Origin: Pseudomonas frederiksbergensis
Lineage (GTDB): Bacteria > Pseudomonadota > Gammaproteobacteria > Pseudomonadales > Pseudomonadaceae
Reading direction: 5' to 3'
Assembly (NCBI RefSeq): GCF_001952935.1
Contig: NZ_CP018319.1
Location: 5,724,001 to 5,788,000 of the forward strand
DNA: 64,000 bases
The position numbers and the translations under genes are program-made. Shown piece by piece: positions 51,465 to 59,052 of this stretch; within the stretch, counting starts at the first letter, position 1, and the number at the start of each line of letters is the position of its first letter. Below the pieces are notes generated by a model. The model did no database searches and had not been told where the DNA came from. It saw only the letters and a list, made by a program, of their open reading frames with translations.

Positions 51465-52460
51465 ATGCAAACACGTCAACTGGGCAAAAACGGTCCACTC
51501 GTCAGCGCGATCGGTCTGGGCTGCATGGGCATGACTGATTTCTATACGACTGGCGTGGACGTCCGCGAAGCCACGGTCACACTGCATCGCGCGCTGGAAT
51601 TGGGCATTAACCTGCTCGACACCGCCGACATGTACGGCCCGCACACCAACGAAGAACTGATCGGCAAAGCCATCGCCGGCAAGCGAGACCAGGTGTTTCT
51701 GGCCAGCAAATTCGGGATCGTTCGCGACCCGGCCAATCCGGTTGCGCGGGGCGTCAATGGCCGGCCGGAGTACATTCGCGCCGCTATCGACGGCACCCTC
51801 AAGCGTCTCGGCATCGAGACTCTGGATTTGTATTACCAGCACCGCATCGATCCGCAGGTGGCCATCGAGGAAACCGTCGGCGCCATGGCCGACCTGGTAA
51901 AAGCCGGCAAGGTTCGATACCTGGGTTTGAGCGAGGCCTCGGTCGCAACGCTTGAGCGCGCGCACAAGGTTCATCCGATCAGTGCGCTGCAAAGTGAATA
52001 TTCGTTATGGAGCCGTGATCAGGAGGAAAACGGTTGTCTGGCCGCATGTCAGCGCCTGGGGGTTGCCTTCGTCCCCTACAGCCCTTTGGGCCGTGGCTTT
52101 CTCACCGGCGCGCTGAAAAGCCCTGATGATTTCGCGGCAGACGACTACCGGCGCTTCAGCCCGCGTTTTCAAGGCGAAAACTTCGCCAAAAACCTGTTGT
52201 TGGTGCAGCAAGTGCAGGGCGTGGCTGCAGACAAAGGCGTGACCGCCGGCCAACTCGCGCTCGCATGGGTACTGGCTCAGGGTGATTACGTTATCCCGAT
52301 TCCGGGAACCAAACAGCGTAAACACCTGGAAGAAAATGTGGCCGCGCTGGATGTGAAGCTCAGCGGCGAAGACTTGCAAGCACTGGAAGCAATATTCCCG
52401 GCCAATGCCACGGCGGGTTTACGTTATCCGGAAGAAGTCATGGAGTTACTTGACCGGTAA
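51465..52460 (+). CDS. aldo/keto reductase
   Basis: NADPH-dependent reductase of 331 aa in the AKR superfamily (YghZ/AKR13-like). The catalytic tetrad is visible: Asp and Tyr in LLDTADMYGPHTNEELIGKA, Lys in VFLASKFGIVRDP, and His in LDLYYQHRIDPQVAIEETVG. The NADPH-binding region near the end is YVIPIPGTKQRKHLEENVAA. GGGAGC precedes the ATG. Probably controlled by the divergent LysR. Reduces aldehydes or ketones; a link with aldehyde made by the LuxC protein next door is speculative. Confidence 0.92.
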   Translation: MQTRQLGKNGPLVSAIGLGCMGMTDFYTTGVDVREATVTLHRALELGINLLDTADMYGPHTNEELIGKAIAGKRDQVFLASKFGIVRDPANPVARGVNGRPEYIRAAIDGTLKRLGIETLDLYYQHRIDPQVAIEETVGAMADLVKAGKVRYLGLSEASVATLERAHKVHPISALQSEYSLWSRDQEENGCLAACQRLGVAFVPYSPLGRGFLTGALKSPDDFAADDYRRFSPRFQGENFAKNLLLVQQVQGVAADKGVTAGQLALAWVLAQGDYVIPIPGTKQRKHLEENVAALDVKLSGEDLQALEAIFPANATAGLRYPEEVMELLDR

Positions 52461-52496
52461 CCGACACCTGGCCCATTCGACAAGTTGAGTGGGCTG

Positions 52497-52528
52497 TTGT
52501 GGCGAGGGGGTACCCCTTCTGGCCACAA
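52497..52528. repeat. short degenerate palindromic repeat
   Basis: TTGTGGCGAGGGG and its imperfect reverse complement CCCCTTCTGGCCACAA around GTA. Related to the repeat at 24644-24677; may also act as a terminator for the aldo/keto reductase gene. Confidence 0.6.
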
Positions 52529-52631
52529 ATGATTTTGCGTCATCTGTATTACTTCGAAACAATCTCCTGCCTCGATACTGACTAGAATGGTCAAAATGCA
52601 TTTTTGGCCGCTATTCGAGACGAGATCCCCC

Positions 52632-53078
52632 ATGCGAACCCACCTGCGTCTGGTCGCCCTGAGCGCCCTGTTCATTTCCTCCCTGGCCCAGGCCGCCGAC
52701 CTGATCCCGATCGAGGTTCACCGCGATGCCAATTGCGGTTGCTGCAAAAAATGGATCAGCCATCTGGAAGCCAACGGCTTCAAAGTCGACGATCACGTCG
52801 AAGCCAATATGAGCGAATTCAAGCAACAGCACGGCGTGCCTCCGCGTCTGGCGTCGTGCCATACCGCTTTGATCAACGGCAAATTCGTTGAAGGTCATGT
52901 CCCCGCCGATCAGGTGCTGGCCTTGAGCAAGCGCGATGATCTGTTGGGCGTTGCCGCACCCGGTATGCCCATGGGTTCGCCGGGCATGGAAATGGACGGC
53001 ATGAGCGATGCGTATCAAGTGATCGGCCTGAAGAAAGACGGCACCGAAATGGTGGTGGCGGACTACCCGGCCCATTGA
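52632..53078 (+). CDS. DUF411 periplasmic metal-binding protein
   Basis: A 148-aa secreted protein with signal peptide (MRTHLRLVALSALFISSLAQ then AADL). The DUF411 domain starts IPIEVHRDANCGCCKKWISH, where the CGCC motif is the hallmark, followed by DDHVEANMSEFKQQHGVPPR, LASCHTALINGKFVEGHVPA, and a Met-rich stretch (GMPMGSPGMEMDGMSDAYQV) that could bind copper. Members occur with copper and other metal resistance genes. Its stop overlaps the next start (TGATG), so it is coupled to the DedA-like gene. Confidence 0.88.
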   Translation: MRTHLRLVALSALFISSLAQAADLIPIEVHRDANCGCCKKWISHLEANGFKVDDHVEANMSEFKQQHGVPPRLASCHTALINGKFVEGHVPADQVLALSKRDDLLGVAAPGMPMGSPGMEMDGMSDAYQVIGLKKDGTEMVVADYPAH

Positions 53079-53512
53079 TGTTCGGTGCGTACATCGGGCT
53101 GTTCTTTGCCGCATTCGGTGCGGCAACCTTACTGCCCTTGCAGTCCGAGGCGGTTTTGGTGGGGTTGTTGCTCAGCGGCAAGTATTGGCTTTGGTCGCTG
53201 CTCGCCGTGGCGACATTGGGCAATGTCCTGGGGTCGCTGGTGAACTGGTGGCTGGGACGCGGTATCGAGCGGTTTCATGATCGGCGCTGGTTTCCCGTCA
53301 GCCCGCGCCATCTGGAAAAAGCCCGGGTGCATTATCAGCGTTACGGTCATTGGTCGTTGCTGCTGAGCTGGGTGCCTGTGATCGGTGATCCGCTGACCTT
53401 GGTGGCCGGCGTGATGCGCGAGCCGCTGGGGCGATTCCTGCTGATCGTGACCCTCGCCAAAGGCGCCCGTTATGGTGTGTTGGCCATGGCCACAGTGGGC
53501 TGGATGGGTTGA
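53078..53512 (+). CDS. YqaA/DedA-like (SNARE-associated) inner-membrane protein
   Basis: A 144-aa membrane protein with the short YqaA-type DedA fold: MFGAYIGLFFAAFGAATLLP, LQSEAVLVGLLLSGKYWLWS, LLAVATLGNVLGSLVNWWLG, and the conserved WVPVIGDPLTLVAGVMREPL. The GNxxGxxxNxxxG and R-x-x-P-x-x-G-D-like patterns are characteristic. DedA proteins contribute to membrane homeostasis and lipid carrier flipping. It overlaps the DUF411 stop by one base. Start at the ATG rather than the TTG one codon earlier. Confidence 0.88.
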   Translation: MFGAYIGLFFAAFGAATLLPLQSEAVLVGLLLSGKYWLWSLLAVATLGNVLGSLVNWWLGRGIERFHDRRWFPVSPRHLEKARVHYQRYGHWSLLLSWVPVIGDPLTLVAGVMREPLGRFLLIVTLAKGARYGVLAMATVGWMG

Positions 53513-53597
53513 ACGATTATCCACGGCGATTGCCTGTGTTTAATGTCGCCCTAATCATGCCGATCCAGCATCGGCCGATTTCCAATGGAGCTCGCCC

Positions 53598-54623
53598 ATG
53601 TCCCTCACCCCTTTCCGCTGGCTGCCCGGCCTGTTACTGACCGCTGCATTGCCCGTTATCGCCCATGCCGAAGGCCCGGAATACGGACCGGAGCTGCAAG
53701 GTTTCGAATACCCCTACACGGTCAAGCATTTCGCCTTTGAATCCCAGGGCAAATCCCTGCAAATGGGTTACATGGATGTCGCCGCCCACGGCAAGGCCAA
53801 TGGACGCAGCGTGGTGCTGATGCACGGCAAGAACTTCTGCGGTGCCACCTGGGACAGTTCGATCAAGGCCCTGAGTGAGGCCGGTTACCGGGTCATCGCT
53901 GCGGACCAGATCGGTTTCTGCACCTCCAGCAAACCCGACCATTATCAGTACAGCTTCCAGCAACTGGCGACCAACACCCAGCAATTGCTCAAGGCCCTGG
54001 GCATTCAAAAGGCCAGTGTTCTCGGGCACTCCACTGGCGGCATGCTCGCCACTCGCTATGCGCTGCAATACCCCGATCAGGTTGAACAACTGGCCCTGGT
54101 CAACCCCATCGGCCTGGAAGACTGGAAAGCCCTCGGCGTGCCCTATCGCACGGTCGATCAATGGTATGAGCGCGAGCTGAAACTCACCGCCGACGGCATC
54201 CGCACCTATGAACGCAACACCTATTACGGCGGTCGCTGGAAGCCGGAATTCGATCGCTGGGTAGACATGCTCGCGGGACTGAACAAAGGGCCGGGGCATA
54301 CGCAGGTGGCGTGGAATTCGGCGCTGATCTACGACATGATCTTCACCCAACCGGTGTACTACGAGTTCAAGGACCTGAAGATGCCGACCCTGCTGCTGAT
54401 CGGTACATCCGATACCACGGCCATCGGCAGTGACATCGCACCACCCGAGGTCAAGGCGAAACTCGGTCACTACGACGTCCTCGGCAAGCAGGTGGCGAAA
54501 CTGATTCCCCGGTCGACGCTGGTCGAATTCCCCGGCATGGGCCACGCGCCGCAAATGGAAGAACCGGCACAGTTCCACCAGGCCCTGCTCGCCTGGCTGA
54601 ACAATACCAACCCCGTTCATTGA
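53598..54623 (+). CDS. secreted alpha/beta hydrolase
   Basis: A 341-aa alpha/beta-hydrolase-fold protein with signal peptide (FRWLPGLLLTAALPVIAHAE). Oxyanion loop VVLMHGKNFCGATWDSSIKA, nucleophile elbow VLGHSTGGMLATRYALQYPD (Ser), acid residue in LLLIGTSDTTAIG, and catalytic His in LVEFPGMGHAPQMEEP. Epoxide hydrolases, haloperoxidases and esterases share this pattern; the substrate is unknown. It is 13 bp before the dehydrogenase gene, probably one operon. Confidence 0.88.
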   Translation: MSLTPFRWLPGLLLTAALPVIAHAEGPEYGPELQGFEYPYTVKHFAFESQGKSLQMGYMDVAAHGKANGRSVVLMHGKNFCGATWDSSIKALSEAGYRVIAADQIGFCTSSKPDHYQYSFQQLATNTQQLLKALGIQKASVLGHSTGGMLATRYALQYPDQVEQLALVNPIGLEDWKALGVPYRTVDQWYERELKLTADGIRTYERNTYYGGRWKPEFDRWVDMLAGLNKGPGHTQVAWNSALIYDMIFTQPVYYEFKDLKMPTLLLIGTSDTTAIGSDIAPPEVKAKLGHYDVLGKQVAKLIPRSTLVEFPGMGHAPQMEEPAQFHQALLAWLNNTNPVH

Positions 54624-54636
54624 TGAGGTAAAGCCG

Positions 54637-55590
54637 ATGGCAGTGCAGATTGCGGTGATTGATGACTGGCAGGACGTGGCCCGTGACGTGGTGGACTGGT
54701 CGGTGCTGGAGCCCATCGGCCAGGTAAATTTCATCCATGACTACCCTGGCGATAACGACACCCTGGCGGCACGGTTGGGTGAGTTCGAAGTGATCTGCGT
54801 GATGCGCGAACGCACCCGGTTCGATGAGGACCTGCTGCGGCGCTTACCGAAACTCAAGCTGCTGGTCACCGGTGGCATGCGAAACGCCGCCCTGGACCTG
54901 AAAGCCGCCGCCGCGCTGGGCATTCAGGTCTGTGGCACCGACAGTTACAAGCACGCGGCGCCGGAACTGACCTGGGCGCTGATCATGGCGGCGACCCGCA
55001 ACCTGGTGGTCGAAGCCAACGCCCTGCGCGCAGGTAGATGGCAGCAAAGCCTGGGCGGCGACCTGCACGGCAAGACCCTGGCAATCCTGGGGCTGGGCAG
55101 CATTGGCACTCGCGTTGCCCGGTTCGGCCAGGTGTTCGGCATGCGGGTGATTGCCTGGAGCGAGAACCTGACCGCCGAACGCGCAGCCGAGGTCGGCGTG
55201 ACCTGCGTCAGCAAACAGGAACTGTTCGAACAGGCCGATGTGCTGTCGGTCCATCTGGTGCTCAGCGAGCGTAGCCGTGGTTTGGTGGACGCCCAGGCAC
55301 TGGACTGGATGAAACCTTCAGCGCTGCTGGTCAACACTGCCCGTGGCCCGATCGTCGATGAGGCCGCGTTAATCAAGGCGTTGCAGAAACGGCGACTGGC
55401 CGGTGCTGCGCTGGACGTCTTCGAGCAGGAACCCTTGCCGGCTCATCATCCGTTCAGAACCCTGGACACTGTCCTGGCCACGCCCCACGTCGGGTATGTC
55501 AGCCAACAAAACTATCAGCAGTTTTTCTCGCAGATGATCGAGGATATTCAGGCGTGGTCTGCGGGAGAACCGATTCGCGTACTGAGCTGA
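54637..55590 (+). CDS. D-2-hydroxyacid dehydrogenase family protein
   Basis: NAD-dependent dehydrogenase of 317 aa. NAD-binding motif LGLGSIGTRVARFGQVFGMR, catalytic Arg in LVNTARGPIVDEAALIKALQ, Glu in LDVFEQEPLPAHHPF and His in ATPHVGYVSQQNYQQFF (substituting for the usual HxG signature region). Reduces or oxidises a 2-keto/2-hydroxy acid such as phosphoglycerate-like substrates or glyoxylate. AGGTAAAGCCG lies upstream of the ATG, directly after the hydrolase gene; convergent with the histidine kinase gene. Confidence 0.9.
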   Translation: MAVQIAVIDDWQDVARDVVDWSVLEPIGQVNFIHDYPGDNDTLAARLGEFEVICVMRERTRFDEDLLRRLPKLKLLVTGGMRNAALDLKAAAALGIQVCGTDSYKHAAPELTWALIMAATRNLVVEANALRAGRWQQSLGGDLHGKTLAILGLGSIGTRVARFGQVFGMRVIAWSENLTAERAAEVGVTCVSKQELFEQADVLSVHLVLSERSRGLVDAQALDWMKPSALLVNTARGPIVDEAALIKALQKRRLAGAALDVFEQEPLPAHHPFRTLDTVLATPHVGYVSQQNYQQFFSQMIEDIQAWSAGEPIRVLS

Positions 55591-55596
55591 TACGCG

Positions 55597-56898
55597 TCAG
55601 GCAGAGGTGGGCAACCACAAACGAAACCGTGCCCCACCCAGCGGCGACGCTTCAACGGTGAGCGTGCCGCCCTGGGCTTCCAACGCCCGACGACTGATTG
55701 CCAGCCCCAGACCAAACCCGCCAGTGGCCCGATCCCGACTGCGATCCAACCGATAGAACGGTTCGAAAATCCGCTCCCGCTCCTCATCCGGAATACCGAT
55801 CCCATCGTCGTCCACCCAGATGTCCGCCCCCTTGGTACACACCTGCACACCAATCTGGATGCGTTTTTCGCAGTAGCGCATCGCATTGCGCAGCAGGTTC
55901 TGAATTGCGCGGGCAGTCAGCCTTGGGTCGAGGGTGAAGCGCTCAAGTTGTCCGTGCAGAAGCACATCGATAACGATGTCCGGGGATTCCAGTTCTTCGT
56001 CGACGCTGCCGAGGATGCTGTCGATAAATTCATCCAGCGACACTTCGACCCGCTCCGGCAGCCGCGCCGGGTTTTGCAGGCGGCTGTAGGACAGCAGCTC
56101 CAGCACCAGCTCATCAAGTTCGCGAATGTGCGCGACCAGACCTTGCAGACGCTCTCGGCTGGCGGCGGGTAAATCGTCGGACAGTGCCAGCGCCAGGCCA
56201 AAATCCAGTCGTGTCAGGGGCGTGCGCAATTCGTGAGACACGGCATTGAGCAGGTCCCGCTGCTGGTTGAGCAGGTTCTCGATATCGCCAGCCATGGTGT
56301 CGAAGACGTTGGCCAGGCTACCGATGTTGGAGCTTCTGGAAATCTGTGTGCGCTCGCTCAAATGGCCCTTGCCGAAACGTTCAGCCGTCCCTTTGAGGCG
56401 TTCCAGGTCGCGCCAGTGCGGGCGCAGCCACAGCAACAGGCAGGCGAGCATGGTCGCGCCGATCAACACGTTGATGCTCCAGTACAACAGGCTGACGTCC
56501 ATCGGGTCCGGCGGCACGACCATCTCCACCACCGTCCGCTCGTTCAGCGGCGACACCGCCAGGGTGCGCCAGCCCCAGTCGCCAATGCGCACGATGTTCT
56601 CGCCACGCTGCAAACGCCTGCGCTCATCGGCGGTGAAATCGGGGTCATCGTTACCGGTCAGGACGATGTGCAGCGGCTGGAATTCCTTGTCCATCTCCGC
56701 GGCCAATGCCGGCCACTGTGCCGGGGGCACGGCGTGAAACTGTTTGACGATGAGGGTTTGCAGCCCGCGCGAATAATCGAGGTTGTAGGTGACAAAGCGC
56801 TCCTGGAAGACCTTGATCACCACGTCAGGCACCAGATAGATCGCCGCGCTGTACGAAACGATGGTCACCAGATACAGGCGAAACAGGATTCTGAACAT
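55597..56898 (-). CDS. sensor histidine kinase (RstB-like)
   Basis: Inner-membrane kinase of 433 aa. N-terminal membrane segment (LFRLYLVTIVSYSAAIYLVP), periplasmic sensor of about 115 residues, second membrane segment (VLIGATMLACLLLWL, about 143-157), HAMP region (RDLERLKGTAERFGKGHLSE), phospho-acceptor box LLNAVSHELRTPLTRLDFGL, N box IQNLLRNAMRYCEKRI, and G boxes DDDGIGIPDEERERIFEPFY and GGFGLGLAI. It follows the response-regulator gene by 4 bp. The start at 56898 opens the first membrane helix; the frame up to 57132 overlaps the regulator gene. Confidence 0.93.
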   Translation of the reverse strand: MFRILFRLYLVTIVSYSAAIYLVPDVVIKVFQERFVTYNLDYSRGLQTLIVKQFHAVPPAQWPALAAEMDKEFQPLHIVLTGNDDPDFTADERRRLQRGENIVRIGDWGWRTLAVSPLNERTVVEMVVPPDPMDVSLLYWSINVLIGATMLACLLLWLRPHWRDLERLKGTAERFGKGHLSERTQISRSSNIGSLANVFDTMAGDIENLLNQQRDLLNAVSHELRTPLTRLDFGLALALSDDLPAASRERLQGLVAHIRELDELVLELLSYSRLQNPARLPERVEVSLDEFIDSILGSVDEELESPDIVIDVLLHGQLERFTLDPRLTARAIQNLLRNAMRYCEKRIQIGVQVCTKGADIWVDDDGIGIPDEERERIFEPFYRLDRSRDRATGGFGLGLAISRRALEAQGGTLTVEASPLGGARFRLWLPTSA

Positions 56899-56902
56899 CG
56901 AC

Positions 56903-57604
56903 TCAACATTCCCACTCGGAACGGCTGAACAGATAACCCTTGCCCCACACCGTCTTGATCTTGCGCGCCTCACCGGCATGATCGTCGAACTTGCGCCGCA
57001 GCTTGGAAATCGCCACGTCCACCGAGCGGTCGGTGCCATTGAACTCGATGCCGCGCAGGCGTTGCAGGATCTGGTCGCGACTGAGCACTTCACCGGCATG
57101 CCGAGCGAGCACCACCAGCAGGTTGTATTCACCGCTGGACAGTTCGACCAATTGCTCGCGCCAGGTCACGGTGCGCTCGGACAAATCGATGCACAGATTG
57201 CCCATCAGAATGCGGTCGTTGGCGGTCTGCGGTTCAATCAGACTGCTTCGTCGCAACAACGTCCGCACCCGGGCCAGCAACACCCGCGGTTCGCAAGGTT
57301 TGGTGACGTAGTCGTCAGCGCCCATTTCCAGGCCCAGCACCTGATCGTGGCTGTCGTCGCGGGCGGTCAGCATCAGGATCGGCAACGTGGCCGAGTCGGC
57401 GCGCAGCAAACGGCAGACTTGCAGGCCATCGAGCCCCGGCAGCATCAGGTCGAGGATCACCAGGTCCGGCGGATTGACCCGCGCCCGTTCGCGCACATGG
57501 TCACCGCGGCTGATCACGCTGACGCTATAGCCGTTGCGTTCCAGGTAACTGGCAATCAGTTCGGAGAGCGCGGTGTCGTCTTCGACCAGGAGGATGTTGG
57601 GCAT
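56903..57604 (-). CDS. OmpR/RstA-family response regulator
   Basis: Response regulator of 233 aa. Receiver domain begins MPNILLVEDDTALSELIASY, phospho-Asp in PDLVILDLMLPGLDGLQV, Lys in ADDYVTKPCEPRVLLARVRT. C-terminal winged helix (EQLVELSSGEYNLLVVLARH; RLRGIEFNGTDRSVDVAISK). Operon with the histidine kinase. It is divergent from an RND efflux adaptor and pump, with a REPIN between them, so it may control that pump; direct evidence such as a binding site is not seen. Confidence 0.93.
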   Translation of the reverse strand: MPNILLVEDDTALSELIASYLERNGYSVSVISRGDHVRERARVNPPDLVILDLMLPGLDGLQVCRLLRADSATLPILMLTARDDSHDQVLGLEMGADDYVTKPCEPRVLLARVRTLLRRSSLIEPQTANDRILMGNLCIDLSERTVTWREQLVELSSGEYNLLVVLARHAGEVLSRDQILQRLRGIEFNGTDRSVDVAISKLRRKFDDHAGEARKIKTVWGKGYLFSRSEWEC

Positions 57605-57643
57605 GGTGTTTCCAGAAAGTGCTGTGATGCCTGGTCCGGCCTC

Positions 57644-57718
57644 TTCGCGAGCAAGCCCGCTCCCACAGGGGATTTGTGAATGCCACAGATCCAATGTGGG
57701 AGCGGGCTTGCTCGCGAA
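57644..57718. repeat. REP pair (REPIN), GTGGGAGCGGGCTTGCTCGCG class
   Basis: TTCGCGAGCAAGCCCGCTCC plus CACA and its exact reverse complement at 57695-57718 (TGTGGGAGCGGGCTTGCTCG plus CGAA). It lies between the divergent response regulator and efflux operon. Same unit as at 26012. Confidence 0.92.
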
Positions 57719-57879
57719 GGCGGCCGGGCAGGCGCAATCGTAATCAAGCCGCCAAGGATATACGCCCTCAACCGTGCCTGAGTAAAACCCTTACACAATT
57801 TCACACAGCGCCTACAAAGCTTCACCGCTACCCTCGTCGCCTCCCCGTAGGATGCGGGGGGTCATTATTGGGGTATTAC

Positions 57880-59037
57880 ATGTCAAAGAATCTGCTTGCC
57901 AGGCTCAGCCTGATTGCACTGGCGGTGACGCTGAGCGCTTGTGACAAGGCCTCGACGGCCGAAGAACAGGCACCTCTGGCCACGGTTCGCATTGAAACCA
58001 TCCAGGCCAGCCCACTCTCGATCACCAGTGAACTGAGCGGGCGGATTGCCGCGCCACGCATTGCCGAAGTCCGCGCCCGGGTTGCCGGTGTGGTGCTGCA
58101 ACGGGCGTTCCGTGAAGGCAGTGATGTGAAAAAAGGCGAAGTGTTGTTCCGTATCGACCCGGCGCCGTTCAAGGCCGACCTGGACAGCGCCGAAGCGGCG
58201 CTGCGCAAGGCGCAAGCCAATGCGTTCCAGGCGCGCCTGCAAGAGCAGCGTTACGCGCAGTTGATCGAAGGCAATGCCATCAGCGGTCAGGACTATGACA
58301 ACGCCCGGGCCAGTGCCCGGCAAACCGCTGCCGACGTCGCCGCGAACCAGGCTGCCGTGGAACGGGCGAAACTCAACCTGGGTTACGCCACCGTCACCGC
58401 CCCGATTTCCGGGCGCATCGGTCGCGCGCTGGTAACCGAAGGCGCACTGGTCGGGCAGAACGAAACCACACCGCTGGCATTGATCCAGCAACTGAACCCG
58501 ATTCACGCCGACCTCACCCAATCGACCCGCGAACTCAACGATCTGCGCCGGGCGTTCCGTTCCGGCCACTTGCAGCAGGTCGGTCAGGACCAGGTCAAAG
58601 CCACGCTGATCCAGGACGACGGCAGTCTCTATCCGTTGCCCGGCAAGTTGCTGTTCGCCGACATCACCGTCGACCCCGGCACCGGCCAGATCATTCTGCG
58701 CAGCGAATTCCCCAACCCGGACCTCGACTTGCTGCCGGGCAGCTTCGTGCGCGTGCGTCTGGAGCAAGCGGTCAACCAACAAGGCATCAGCGTGCCGCAA
58801 CGGGCCATCCAGCGTGACAGTGCCGGTATTGCCCAGGTGCTGTTGCTCGATGCCGAGCAGCGAGTCGGCCAGCAACCGGTCGAACTGGGCGCCGTGCAGA
58901 ACGATCGCTGGATCGTCACCGCCGGCCTCAAGCCCGGTGACCGCATCGTCACCGAAGGCCTGCAGCACGCCCGTCCCGGCGAAAAAGTGCAGATCGACGA
59001 CACCCCTCTTCCACTTGCCCAGGTTTCTGGCCAGTAA
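57880..59037 (+). CDS. RND efflux periplasmic adaptor (membrane fusion protein)
   Basis: MexA/AcrA-like adaptor of 385 aa. Lipoprotein signal with lipobox LTLSAC (Cys about 24). Lipoyl halves RIAAPRIAEVRARVAGVVLQ and LNLGYATVTAPISGRIGRAL flank an alpha-helical hairpin (SAEAALRKAQANAFQARLQE and AADVAANQAAVERAK). A beta-barrel and membrane-proximal domain follow (GTGQIILRSEFPNPDLDLLP; SVPQRAIQRDSAGIAQVLLL). It couples the RND pump in the inner membrane to an outer-membrane channel. Fifteen bases separate it from the pump gene. Confidence 0.93.
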   Translation: MSKNLLARLSLIALAVTLSACDKASTAEEQAPLATVRIETIQASPLSITSELSGRIAAPRIAEVRARVAGVVLQRAFREGSDVKKGEVLFRIDPAPFKADLDSAEAALRKAQANAFQARLQEQRYAQLIEGNAISGQDYDNARASARQTAADVAANQAAVERAKLNLGYATVTAPISGRIGRALVTEGALVGQNETTPLALIQQLNPIHADLTQSTRELNDLRRAFRSGHLQQVGQDQVKATLIQDDGSLYPLPGKLLFADITVDPGTGQIILRSEFPNPDLDLLPGSFVRVRLEQAVNQQGISVPQRAIQRDSAGIAQVLLLDAEQRVGQQPVELGAVQNDRWIVTAGLKPGDRIVTEGLQHARPGEKVQIDDTPLPLAQVSGQ

Positions 59038-59052
59038 GCAGGACGCTTCTTT

